32,681 nt of DNA from Leptolyngbyaceae cyanobacterium SM1_4_3 (GTDB lineage Bacteria; Cyanobacteriota; Cyanobacteriia; Elainellales; Elainellaceae), in contig JAAUTN010000038.1 of the NCBI GenBank assembly GCA_012031415.1, positions 1 to 32,681 on the forward strand. The letters run 5' to 3'. Shown here piece by piece: positions 1-7,498 of the stretch. The notes under the pieces were generated by a model that had not been told where the DNA came from, made no database searches, and saw only the letters and a program-made list of their open reading frames with translations. Each line of letters opens with the position of its first letter. Position 1 is the first letter of the stretch. A program made the translations under genes and the position numbers.

Positions 1-25
1 TCTGCTCCTGATGATTGCTGCATAA

Positions 26-147
26 GCTCCTGGATGATTCCGCACTGCTCCTGGACGATTCCGCACTGCTCCTGGATGATTCCGCACTGCTCCTGGACGA
101 TTCCGCACTGCTGCTTGGCGATTCCGCACTGCTGCTTGGCGATCGCG
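26..147. repeat. 21-bp tandem array, about 5-6 units
   Basis: Units start at 26, 47, 68, 89, 110 and 131 with an exact 21-bp period. The shared core is GATTCCGCACTGCTCCTGG, alternating GGATGATT and GGACGATT; the last two units carry CTGCTTGGCGATT and the final one runs into a HIP1-like GCGATCGCG. The plus strand stays open across the array (Leu/Asp/Ser/Ala heptads), but I see no convincing start or ribosome-binding site, so I treat it as a non-coding minisatellite. It could be the tail of a gene outside the window. Confidence 0.85.
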
Positions 148-187
148 CAGGGTTGCTAAAGCTCGTGGATTTAATAATTCCAGTTAA

Positions 188-375
188 GTAGGTTGGGTGA
201 AGCAAAGCGCAACCCAACACCCCCAGCATCAGACCTAGCATCGAACGTAGAATGATCAACGCAAAGCGTCCCCATCAAAGCCCAATTCCCAATATGGACG
301 GTATGGGCTATACTTCTTGCCCCTGTTCCCGTTAGTGCTTCTGTTGGGTTCCGCTGCGCTTCACCTAACCTACGG
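188..375. repeat. mini-element flanked by inverted GTAGGTTGGGT-type repeats
   Basis: A 33-bp repeat at 188-220 begins GTAGGTTGGGTGAAGC and ends CAACCCAACA. It reappears in opposite orientation at 343-375 (TGTTGGGTTCC ... CCTAACCTACGGG). Each copy is itself a hairpin. Together they bracket about 120 bp without a recognisable gene. Two more copies, in one orientation, lie at 26781-26811 and 26839-26870. This looks like a common cyanobacterial interspersed repeat. Mobility of the 188-375 unit is inference. Confidence 0.7.
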
Positions 376-431
376 GTAGCAATGGTTTTGGGAGTTGTGT
401 CCAGGGAACCAGGTAGAGTAGTGAGGGCGAA

Positions 432-647
432 TTGAATGAGGTAAGCACAGTGGGCATTGGAGAAATACTGGTTTTGATTCTGCTGCTGGTTGTCGCTTTT
501 GCCATCTTCGGCTGGTTTATGCGCGTGACAAAGGCGGTGATCAGCATCGGAATTACTATCTTTTTGTTCTTCCTGGCGCTCTACTTCATCTTTGGCATCA
601 CCCCTTTGGGATTGTTGCGACAGATCGTGCAACTCTTTCAAAGCTGA
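432..647 (+). CDS. small two-helix membrane protein, unknown function
   Basis: This 71-residue hypothetical protein is dominated by two hydrophobic stretches, roughly residues 10-28 and 35-56, separated by a short basic loop (RVTK). It is probably an inner- or thylakoid-membrane peptide with two helices. The first in-frame start is TTG at 432. A GTG at 450 is attractive because GAGG at 438-441 sits 8 nt before it, which would give 65 residues. No family was recognised. It stands alone between a repeat element and a pseudogene, with no obvious operon partner. Confidence 0.5.
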   Translation: MNEVSTVGIGEILVLILLLVVAFAIFGWFMRVTKAVISIGITIFLFFLALYFIFGITPLGLLRQIVQLFQS

Positions 648-692
648 TTAATGGCATAAATCAGGACAAAATGGCACTGACTTGAGGGGCTG

Positions 693-739
693 AGATCTGC
701 GACTTCAGATCTGCGACTTCTTTAAGAAGTCGCAGATCT
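693..739. repeat. AGATCTGCGACTTC palindromic repeat, left arm duplicated
   Basis: The 14-bp arm AGATCTGCGACTTC occurs at 693-706 and again at 707-720. Its perfect reverse complement lies at 726-739, across a 5-nt loop. The same palindrome with 15-bp arms occurs at 28116-28148. Two copies far apart mark it as a dispersed REP/MITE-like repeat. Here it may also act as a hairpin between a plus-strand gene and a minus-strand pseudogene. Confidence 0.8.
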
Positions 740-788
740 TGGTACTCATTTTCTACTTGTTTTAGTGCAGTTCAGCCATGATGCTTTC

Positions 789-1082
789 CTAACTGCTCAA
801 CAGAGTCATTTGTGCCTTTGAATTTGTCACGGGTGTTTTATGAGTTAACATACCAACATCTTTTAATCGCGGAATCGCACTGGGTGCATCATTAGTGTGC
901 AGTGTAGTCAACACCAAATGTCCGGTCAGGGCTGCCTGCACTGCGGTTTCGGCGGTTTCATGATCGCGAATTTCACCGACCATAATTACATCTGGGTCTT
1001 GCCGCAAAATAGCCCGTAGCCCTGCGGCAAAGGTCATTCCAGCGGGTTCATGTATCTGGGTTTGAGTAATACCGGGTAGCAA
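789..1082 (-). pseudogene. fragment of type IV pilus / type II secretion ATPase (PilB/GspE-like)
   Basis: Only the central ATPase core remains. The Asp box/Walker B stretch ([15 protein letters not shown]) and the His box ([18 protein letters not shown]) are nearly perfect matches to PilB/GspE extension ATPases. These proteins normally exceed 500 residues and power pilus assembly or secretion at the inner membrane. The N-terminal domain and Walker A are missing upstream. Homology stops after a PRLKDVGM stretch and gives way to unrelated residues before the stop. The good conservation suggests a recent partial duplication rather than old decay. A functional copy would have to lie elsewhere in the genome. 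Confidence 0.85.
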
Positions 1083-1180
1083 GTACGTTAGGAAACTCTC
1101 GGAAGAAGCGATCGCTCACTTCTGCATCAAGCAAAGATATTGCTGATGGAAGGGATAAATTCTCGTAGGGGCGAACGGCC

Positions 1181-1663
1181 TCACCCTTTTGGGGGCATAA
1201 GCCTTGCCAGCGCATCCTTTACTGCGGCGGGCAGTTGGCGCATAATTTTGCCTTTCTCACGATCGACTGCGACTAGGGCAACCTGTGCCGTCACGTATAA
1301 TTCCTGGCGATCGAGAGAATGAATCTGGTAGTCCCAGTTAATTCTTGCGCCTTCCATTTGAATCATTCTGGCTTTGACGATCGCTGCCATTCCCATCCGC
1401 AACGGGCAATGATAGCGAATTGATAGCTCGACAACGGGCAGGTCGCAGCCCAGCGCTACCAGGTCGGCAAATTCAATGCCGAGCGATCGCAAACATTCCA
1501 CCCGTGCCTCTTCTAACCAGGCGACGTAGGAACCGTGCCAGACCACTCCAGCATAGTCTGTGTGGTGTGGCTGTGCCCGAACTGGATATTCAAACCAGCT
1601 TTCTGTCACTGCCTGCAATGAGTTTTGATTAATCGCGCCAGTAGACTCTAGCTGAGGCTGCAT
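1181..1663 (-). CDS. acyl-CoA thioesterase, hotdog fold (YbgC/4HBT type)
   Basis: This 160-residue hotdog thioesterase probably hydrolyses an acyl- or aroyl-CoA. The family signature is at residues 34-53: HTDYAGVVWHGSYVAWLEEA, with the catalytic Asp (D36) followed by the conserved H43 and E51. This is the pattern of 4-hydroxybenzoyl-CoA thioesterase and YbgC proteins. About 20 extra N-terminal residues precede the domain. The start is supported by AGGAG 9 nt upstream. Cyanobacterial relatives include enzymes acting on dihydroxynaphthoyl-CoA in phylloquinone synthesis; the substrate cannot be read from sequence. It is monocistronic. The last codons run into a GTAGGGGC-type repeat. Confidence 0.8.
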   Translation of the reverse strand: MQPQLESTGAINQNSLQAVTESWFEYPVRAQPHHTDYAGVVWHGSYVAWLEEARVECLRSLGIEFADLVALGCDLPVVELSIRYHCPLRMGMAAIVKARMIQMEGARINWDYQIHSLDRQELYVTAQVALVAVDREKGKIMRQLPAAVKDALARLMPPKG

Positions 1664-2142
1664 GAGAAATAACTCCTACTCAACACAGGGCTTTTCAAAG
1701 AAGCCACATTTCCACATCAATTTTTACATCATTCAGCCCTTTGATTGCTACTGAGAGCGCTGGATAGAACCAAATAAGTAGAAGAACCGAGAGAACGATC
1801 TTCGATTCAACTTAAAAATAGAATTTTTCGTGGTCTGTATTTAAAGTTGCTATAGAGTCTAATTAATAGAAAGCATTTCATTTTATTAAAATAAATTCAA
1901 AGGATGAACTTACTTAAACAAATACATATCAGGGGTTATGATAGCTAACTGAAGGTGAATTAAAAATTCACAGATAACGATTTGTTGCTTGATATTCTCC
2001 ATGTCAAACTATTACAAATCGTTAATTTGTCTGTTAGCCAGTTCAAATTTTGGCGCACCAGGCAAAATAGACTTTGCCTAAAAATCAGCACAATACCAGT
2101 ACTCATTAAGTCAGTTGAAAACGATTTAACCAAGGGGCAGCA
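1664..2142. other. AT-rich divergent intergenic region
   Basis: This 479-bp stretch separates the minus-strand thioesterase from the plus-strand universal stress gene, so it must hold both promoters. It is clearly AT-rich. A small hairpin, GTGAATT-AAA-AATTCAC, lies at 1955-1971 without a T run. AAGGGG at 2132-2137 is a plausible ribosome-binding site for the start at 2143. I see no RNA gene and no convincing ORF. Confidence 0.5.
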
Positions 2143-2991
2143 ATGATAGAAAAAATTTTGCTTGCAAGTTCTGGCACGGGGCAATCTGAAGAAATGCTCA
2201 AAGCGTTGATGGAAATTCCTTCTATCCAACGATCTACAGTTAATGTTTTGCACGTTGTGCCACCTCAGGCTAGTGCTGATGCCATGACTCAAAAGTGGGA
2301 AGATGGCGGCAAAACACTGGCAGTGGCAATTCAAGCTCTAGGGCTTGACCCAAATCGCACAACCGCAATGTTGCGGGAGGGTGATCCTAAAGACGTGGTG
2401 TGTCGAGTCGCCGAAGAGATCGACGCTGACCTGATCATCATGGGGTCACGAGGGCTGAAGCGCTTGCAGTCAATTTTGGAAAATTCGGTCAGTCAGTATG
2501 TGTTTCAACTGGCTTCGCGACCCATGCTGTTGGTCAGAGATGATATCTATGTCAGGAAGATCAATCGCATCATGGTGGCGATGGATAAATCTGACTCGGC
2601 TCAAGCTTCTCTGAAGCTGGCACTGGCGTTTTTGCGAGATATCAAGGGTGGGCAGCTTGTCCTAGTTCATGCCAATCCTGATCTGAAGGTAAAGCGGGAT
2701 GAGGTGGAGGTTGATCCAAACCAAGATCCGGTTTTGCTTCCGGCGATCGCTGAGGCAAAAAAACTGGGCATCAACTATCGCTGTGTAGCGCCAGTCGGCA
2801 AGCCGGGAGCGCGAATTTGTCAGATTGCTGATGAGCTAAACGTCGATTTACTGGTACTCGGTTCGCCGGAGCGCCGCCCCTCCATTGCAAAAGCGCTGCC
2901 CGATTTAGATCGTCTACTGGGACAATCCCTCTCAGACTACGTGCGGGTTTATGCAAACTGTCCGGTGATGTTGGTTCGCACTGCTGCCTGA
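2143..2991 (+). CDS. tandem-domain universal stress protein (UspA family)
   Basis: Its 282 residues form two Usp domains, about 1-145 and 146-282, each with the alpha/beta nucleotide-binding fold. The first ends with IIMGSRGLKRL ... SRPMLLVR and the second with LVLGSPERR ... CPVMLVR, which are the usual phosphate-loop and final-strand segments. In domain 1 the G-2x-G spacing is kept, with Asn where the last Gly often sits. In domain 2 the loop is enlarged and lacks the second Gly, so that half may not bind ATP. Cytoplasmic, with a probable stress or dormancy role. A strong terminator follows. Confidence 0.9.
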   Translation: MIEKILLASSGTGQSEEMLKALMEIPSIQRSTVNVLHVVPPQASADAMTQKWEDGGKTLAVAIQALGLDPNRTTAMLREGDPKDVVCRVAEEIDADLIIMGSRGLKRLQSILENSVSQYVFQLASRPMLLVRDDIYVRKINRIMVAMDKSDSAQASLKLALAFLRDIKGGQLVLVHANPDLKVKRDEVEVDPNQDPVLLPAIAEAKKLGINYRCVAPVGKPGARICQIADELNVDLLVLGSPERRPSIAKALPDLDRLLGQSLSDYVRVYANCPVMLVRTAA

Positions 2992-3031
2992 GGAATGTAG
3001 CTCGAACAGGGTAATCTAAACCGTGTAAATT

Positions 3032-3076
3032 AATGAGCGTTGCTGAATTCTGATATTTTGCAACGCTCATTGTTTT
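3032..3076 (+). terminator. intrinsic terminator of the universal stress gene
   Basis: A perfect 12-bp inverted repeat (AATGAGCGTTGC at 3032-3043, its complement at 3060-3071) with a 16-nt loop is followed by GTTTTG, about 40 bp after the stop codon. Confidence 0.75.
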
Positions 3077-3088
3077 GAGTTGTCTTAG

Positions 3089-4036
3089 ATGAAATCTCCC
3101 GCTCCCCGCAATCGTACCCTCCAGTTGAATGAGGCAGAGCGATCGCACTACTGCCAAAAGCTAATCCAGCTAACCAAACCTGTTGAACCCGCCAGCCTGG
3201 TAGGACGAACGGTTTGCCAAGATTTGTTTGAAGTCTTGGACTACTTGCCGATTGGGTTTGTCGATTTGCTATTTGTCGATCCGCCCTATAACTTGAGCAA
3301 GCGCTTTAATCAACAGACAGTGAAGCGGCGATCGCTCTCCGACTACGAAACCTGGGTTGATAGCTGGCTCTCACGCCTGATTCCTATACTTAAACCTGAC
3401 GCTTCAGTTTATCTTTGCGGCGATTGGCAATCTTCTCCTGCGCTCTACGCCGTTGCCTCTCAACACTTCATCATCCGCAACCGTATCACTTGGGAACGCG
3501 AAAAAGGACGCGGTGCAAAGACAAACTGGAAAAACTGCGCCGAAGATATTTGGTTCTGCACGGTTTCTGAAAACTATTACTTCAATGCAGAAGCTGTTCA
3601 ACTAAAGCGACAGGTACGCGCCCCGTATACTGACGTTCAAGGTTTGCCTAAAGACTGGGAACGCAGCCCCAACGGTAACTTTCGCCTCACCGCAGCCTCT
3701 AATTTATGGACAGATATCACCGTACCGTTCTGGTCAATGCCCGAAAACACCAATCACCCTACCCAAAAGCCAGAAAAGCTGCTGGCGAAAATCATTTTGG
3801 CAAGTTCGCCTCCTGGAGCGGTTGTGCTTGATCCATTTCTTGGCTCTGGCACGACTTCGGTAGTCTCTAAAAAACTCGATCGCCAATTTGTTGGGGTTGA
3901 ACTCGATGAATATTACGCTTGCTTAGCTGAGAAGCGGTTAGAGCTAGCAGAGAGCGAGCGTCAAATTCAAGGATATGGCGATCGCGTCTTCTGGGAACGC
4001 AACAGCCTTCCGCTACAAAAATATACTCAATCGTAA
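3089..4036 (+). CDS. solitary beta-class DNA methyltransferase (N4-cytosine or N6-adenine)
   Basis: This 315-residue SAM-dependent methyltransferase has the catalytic motif DPPYNL at residues 64-69 before the SAM-binding motif DPFLGSGTT at 248-256. That order defines the beta class. TNHPTQKPEKLLAKII, the usual stretch ahead of motif I, is intact. A DPPY motif fits N6-adenine or N4-cytosine methylation. From memory, the sequence resembles the conserved cyanobacterial N4-cytosine enzyme typified by M.Ssp6803II (GGCC), but specificity is inference. There is no endonuclease next to it, so it is an orphan methylase. The start at 3089 has only a weak upstream ribosome-binding site. Confidence 0.85.
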   Translation: MKSPAPRNRTLQLNEAERSHYCQKLIQLTKPVEPASLVGRTVCQDLFEVLDYLPIGFVDLLFVDPPYNLSKRFNQQTVKRRSLSDYETWVDSWLSRLIPILKPDASVYLCGDWQSSPALYAVASQHFIIRNRITWEREKGRGAKTNWKNCAEDIWFCTVSENYYFNAEAVQLKRQVRAPYTDVQGLPKDWERSPNGNFRLTAASNLWTDITVPFWSMPENTNHPTQKPEKLLAKIILASSPPGAVVLDPFLGSGTTSVVSKKLDRQFVGVELDEYYACLAEKRLELAESERQIQGYGDRVFWERNSLPLQKYTQS

Positions 4037-4064
4037 TACTTCTTAACTAAGATTTTTCAATTAA

Positions 4065-4099
4065 AAGAGCGTCAGGTTACTAGATGCCTAACGCCCTTT
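4065..4099. terminator. likely bidirectional terminator between methyltransferase and psbM
   Basis: The arms AAGAGCGTCAGG (4065-4076) and CCTAACGCCCTTT (4087-4099) pair imperfectly. A-rich flank precedes the left arm and T-rich sequence follows the right arm. It lies between two convergent genes, so it could serve both. Confidence 0.6.
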
Positions 4100-4139
4100 G
4101 CTTCAAAAGCAAATCCTAATAAACCTGTCGGCAGATCGA

Positions 4140-4253
4140 TCAAGAACCCTTTCCTTCCCGGCTAGCCGTCTGAATGTAGAGGATCAACAGAAAGACCGTT
4201 GGAACCAAAACAAACAGAATAACGGCAACAAATCCTAAATCATTAACTTGCAT
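4140..4253 (-). CDS. psbM: photosystem II reaction centre protein M (PsbM)
   Basis: A 37-residue ORF begins [20 protein letters not shown] and continues [17 protein letters not shown]. This is the full PsbM pattern: a short lumenal N-terminus, one membrane helix (about residues 6-28) and a charged stromal tail. PsbM sits at the monomer-monomer interface of the PSII dimer in the thylakoid membrane. The ATG at 4253 is preceded by AGGGG about 10 nt upstream. It lies 153 bp downstream of the co-directional ferredoxin gene, so the two may share a transcript. The ORF is shorter than most gene-finder cut-offs and is easily missed. Confidence 0.95.
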   Translation of the reverse strand: MQVNDLGFVAVILFVLVPTVFLLILYIQTASREGKGS

Positions 4254-4406
4254 TGAATCCAGCCCCTAAGCTCATTCAAAAAGACAGACCTGACATCAGG
4301 ATACCACCCACAGAGTTTTACATTTCGCCTACTCATCAAACCACAGCTGTAAGAGCTAGAGGCACACCCCCAGCTTTACAACTATTCACTTGGGGCAATT
4401 GTCCAC

Positions 4407-4703
4407 CTATGGCTTCGTTTTCACACTCACTGGTCCATTGACAATTGTTTGGCAGGCCAGTCGATAGGTGTCCGGCTTTTTTTTGAGCTTGCGATTCTCG
4501 ACTTCAGTTCTGGGCGATAAATTTTCCATCCCTTCTACAATTTCCACAATACAGGTACCGCACTGCCCATACCCACCGCAGTTCATCATCTTGCCCATGA
4601 AGGTATAAAGGTCAATGCCGTTTTCAAGAGCTTTGAACCTCAAATTTGCACCATCCGCAGCAATAACTTCCCGATCTTCTTCGACAAACTTAATATTAGC
4701 CAT
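4407..4703 (-). CDS. [2Fe-2S] ferredoxin-like electron carrier
   Basis: This 98-residue beta-grasp ferredoxin has cysteines at 42, 48, 51 and 84 ([10 protein letters not shown], then RLACQ), that is C-x5-C-x2-C-x32-C. That spacing is nearer to adrenodoxin-type or divergent ferredoxins than to photosynthetic PetF (C-x4-C-x2-C). It would bind one [2Fe-2S] cluster and carry single electrons in the cytoplasm; its partner is unknown. The start at 4703 has AAGGAAG about 9 nt upstream. A perfect TGTAAAC-N10-GTTTACA dyad lies 68-91 bp upstream and may be an operator. psbM follows on the same strand. Confidence 0.88.
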   Translation of the reverse strand: MANIKFVEEDREVIAADGANLRFKALENGIDLYTFMGKMMNCGGYGQCGTCIVEIVEGMENLSPRTEVENRKLKKKPDTYRLACQTIVNGPVSVKTKP

Positions 4704-4770
4704 ATCGCTTTTCTTCCTTGCGCTTTCTATTCATAGCGCTTGATTAGCTCCCCACAGTGGTTACACGCCC

Positions 4771-4794
4771 TGTAAACTTTCACATTTGTTTACA
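4771..4794. promoter_or_regulatory. candidate operator dyad TGTAAAC-N10-GTTTACA
   Basis: A perfect 7-bp inverted repeat spans 24 bp in the upstream region of the ferredoxin gene (start 4703, minus strand). The centre-to-centre spacing of about 17 bp suits a dimeric regulator binding successive major grooves. It does not match the NtcA (GTA-N8-TAC) or CRP (TGTGA-N6-TCACA) consensus. The regulator is unknown. Confidence 0.45.
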
Positions 4795-4807
4795 AGCTTT
4801 TTTCTAG

Positions 4808-5383
<576 letters not shown>

Positions 5384-5830
5384 TTCATACCCATATTTAG
5401 AAACGCCTTCAATAACTACTTCGGTAGGAAATTAATGCTCTACACTGGGAATCCAAATTTACAGATATATGAGTTTGAAAATGATGTGGCTGGGGCGATC
5501 GCCAATTATCTGAAGTAAAGAAGACAGAAGGAACCCTAGATAGTTTGCAGGGCGGAGCATTTGTAGTTTCAACGTGCTTGAGGGAGGGGCGATCGCTTAC
5601 TTCTAGATTCCAATGAATGAGCTTGATGCACATCCCTAAATATCTCTGCGAACTAACGGTTCTGGTCAGCGGTTGCTGACACCTTTGCAGATCCACAAGA
5701 GGATTTCATCAATCCGCTGCACCAGAATGGTTAGCCTGCTGCCATAACACTATTTAAGCGGATTAATCTAAGAATCACTATAAAACCTACGTTAGACTTG
5801 ACATTATGGCGAATATAGATTGTAACTTGC
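5384..5830. other. gene-poor relic-rich spacer
   Basis: This 447-bp stretch lies between the transposase relic and the 5831 gene. A 27-codon ORF at 5435-5518, MLYTGNPNLQIYEFENDVAG, has AGGA 6 nt upstream and reads like a protein tail, but I cannot assign it. A 95-codon minus-strand frame (5409-5696) has no protein-like features. Near the end, TTGACA at 5798-5803 and TGTAAC at 5821-5826, 17 bp apart, look like a promoter, but its start point would fall inside or just before the next gene. Confidence 0.4.
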
Positions 5831-6634
5831 ATGGGTCAAGCTTGGAAAAAAGTACAAAAACATCGGCAGGCAAAAGCTAAGCTCTCTGGATTGATGAGTA
5901 AAGCTGATCAAGTCATTGTTATCCACTACTCCTGTGAAAGTTTCTATGACCGCCCCGATGGCTCATCGCCAAGAATTACGTCTATTGCTGTTCGGAATCT
6001 AGAATCTGGTCAGACTACATCCTTTTCTATTCATCAAGTGGCAGAACGAAAAGGTTACTCAGCAAGTGATTTAGAGCAGCACTATGACCAATTAGAAAGG
6101 CTAATGTTGGACGAATTCTATGAATACGCACGCCGTCATGGCTCTCATACCTGGCTGCACTGGAACATGAGGGATATAAATTATGGCTTTCCAGCGATCG
6201 CACATCGCTATAAAGTTCTTCAGGGTGATCCTGAAGAGATTAGTGAATCTAAGTTAGTTGATCTGTCTCGACTGCTCATTTCAATTTATGGTGTTGCTTA
6301 TATTCAACACCCCCGCTTGACTAGCCTAGTTGAAAAAAACTCAATATCACACAGGGATTTTTTAGATGGAAAGACTGAGGCGGATGCTTTTATAAACAAA
6401 CAATACGTAAAACTGCATCAATCTACCTTGAGGAAAGTAGATGTTCTTGCCAACATAGTTGAGCGTGCTGCTGATGGTTCGTTAAAAACGAATTCTAGCC
6501 GAAAAGATATTTATGGAAATTACCTTACAGCCTTTGTTGAGCTGATCAAAGAAAATCCGGTGATAAGTTCAGTTGTAGGCGTAATTAGTTTTGTAAGTGC
6601 GGTAGTTGGCATACTTGCTTTGTTTGTGAAATAA
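5831..6634 (+). CDS. unknown protein: possible DnaQ/RNase-H-like domain with C-terminal membrane anchor
   Basis: 267 residues. I do not recognise a named family. Residues 26-70 (VIVIHYSCES ... RITSIAVRNLESGQTTSFSIH), 107-125 (TWLHWNMRDINYGFPAIAH), 140-148 (SKLVDLSRL) and 172-185 (ISHRDFLDGKTEAD) follow the order and spacing of the Exo I, II and III regions of DEDDh exonucleases. The first acidic residue is not conserved (SCE instead of DxE), so catalysis is doubtful. Residues 244-265 form one hydrophobic helix ending FVK, giving a tail-anchored layout. The gene is AT-rich compared with its neighbours and sits among relics and repeats, which suggests transfer. No good ribosome-binding site precedes 5831; ATG at 5894 is an alternative. 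Confidence 0.6.
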   Translation: MGQAWKKVQKHRQAKAKLSGLMSKADQVIVIHYSCESFYDRPDGSSPRITSIAVRNLESGQTTSFSIHQVAERKGYSASDLEQHYDQLERLMLDEFYEYARRHGSHTWLHWNMRDINYGFPAIAHRYKVLQGDPEEISESKLVDLSRLLISIYGVAYIQHPRLTSLVEKNSISHRDFLDGKTEADAFINKQYVKLHQSTLRKVDVLANIVERAADGSLKTNSSRKDIYGNYLTAFVELIKENPVISSVVGVISFVSAVVGILALFVK

Positions 6635-6712
6635 GTACACTTGTTGCTATCCCATAGATAACCTTGCTGTACCGTCTCAGCTCAGAAACGAAGCAGGCTA
6701 ACAACTCACTAG

Positions 6713-6845
6713 ACAGAAAGTTTCTGCTTATTCCCTTAAGTAGCTTAGATAAGCAGAAAATTTCTGTATATCATCTGGAAACAGGTAGATAAGCAGAAAA
6801 TTTCTAGATATTATTCCAATTCAGGTGAATACGCAGAAAATTTCT
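6713..6845. repeat. four palindromic iterons, exact 40-bp period
   Basis: The dyad CAGAAA-(G/A)-TTTCT starts at 6713, 6753, 6793 and 6833 (first base counted as a/g before CAGAAA), exactly 40 bp apart. The central two copies share a longer block, TAGATAAGCAGAAAATTTCT, and weak similarity extends through the rest of each 40-bp unit, so this is a diverged tandem repeat with a conserved palindromic core. It lies 80-210 bp after the stop of the 5831 gene. A protein-binding array or hairpin series is plausible. Confidence 0.75.
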
Positions 6846-6910
6846 TCCTACTATTCGCTAAGCAACAACGAGATGCAAAGCCGTTTCCCTTTTGAAGGAA
6901 TTGCCCATTC

Positions 6911-6955
6911 AATCAAAAAGCTTTGGGCAATTGTGATTCTACCCAAAGCTTGATT
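6911..6955. terminator. hairpin with AAGCTTTGGG arms
   Basis: Left arm 6911-6927 (AATCAAAAAGCTTTGGG) pairs with right arm 6942-6955 (CCCAAAGCTTGATT), with a 3-nt bulge and a 14-nt loop. There is no T run. It may end transcripts from the 5831 gene or be a repeat boundary. Confidence 0.4.
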
Positions 6956-6981
6956 GCATAATTTAGTTTCAAGAAGCTTAA

Positions 6982-7155
6982 CTGAGATCTTGCACCAGGG
7001 ACAAGAGGCATTGCACTAGAGCCTTGAGATCAATCTCAGGCTCAAAGCTAAAACTCGTTAAAACGAGTTGAAACGGTCTCCTGGCTGGCGTTTGAGTCGG
7101 TTTCAACTGATTTAAGCTATTAGCCCGAAATTGATTTCAGGGCAGGTCATCGGGC
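6982..7155 (+). repeat. 174-bp dispersed repeat, uninterrupted copy (empty site)
   Basis: The block runs from CTGAGATCTTGCACCAG to GGTCATCGGGC. It recurs in opposite orientation at 25813-26084, where a 95-bp element plus a 3-bp duplication is inserted; 272 minus 174 equals 98. The two copies agree at most positions by eye. The block contains internal short palindromes, including CTCGTTAAAACGAG, the insertion target in the other copy. No ORF is evident. Confidence 0.9.
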
Positions 7156-7171
7156 GACAGATCAGTTTGAG

Positions 7172-7480
7172 TTAAAGTAGGTTCAATGAGTCTTTAAGCT
7201 TCTTGAGAGAGTCTCTGAGAGTGTTGAGAGAGTTTCTGAGGCTATTTGAAGAGTTTTTGAGAGTGTTGAAAGAATCTCTAGGAATGTCGGAAGAGTCTTT
7301 GGGAGTATCGAGCGAGTCTCTGAGAATGTCAGGAGAGCCTTTAAGGGTGTCGAGCGAGTCTTTAAGAATGTTGGAAAAGTCGCTGAGAATGTTGGAAGAG
7401 TCTTTGGGAGTGTCGAGAGATGTTTCTAGGAATGTCGGAAGAGGTTCAGGGATTGATTGAACAGGATTTTGCTTAATCAA
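7172..7480. repeat. degenerate 21-bp heptad array open on both strands
   Basis: About a dozen 21-bp units of the form GAG(T/A)-(T/C)-T-(C/T)-TGAGAATGTTGG fill this block. Because the period is seven codons, both strands read as heptads. The minus strand gives repeats like DSLDTLKDSLNTLRD (about 102 codons from a TTG at 7480). The plus strand gives SLRMLEE-type repeats. The minus frame would lie 18 bp after the 7499 gene and in its direction, which favours that strand if coding. However, the TTG directly abuts the only Shine-Dalgarno-like AGGGA, which is too close. It may be a coiled-coil tail protein or simply a minisatellite. Confidence 0.7.
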
Positions 7481-7498
7481 TCCCTACAATGAGAGACG

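Noticed and set aside
1960-2334. Minus-strand 124-codon frame overlapping the universal stress gene
   Set aside because: Its 3' part is the shadow of a clear UspA gene and the rest is AT-rich upstream sequence.
4253-4441. Plus-strand 62-codon frame between psbM and ferredoxin
   Set aside because: It lies antisense to the psbM leader and ferredoxin end, and has no protein-like features.
5409-5696. Minus-strand 95-codon frame
   Set aside because: Low-complexity composition, no start signal, no family, and located in relic-rich spacer.
6713-6845. Possible CRISPR array (four regularly spaced repeats)
   Set aside because: The repeat is only about 13 bp, the spacers are related to each other, and no cas genes are present. 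A diverged 40-bp tandem repeat explains it better.
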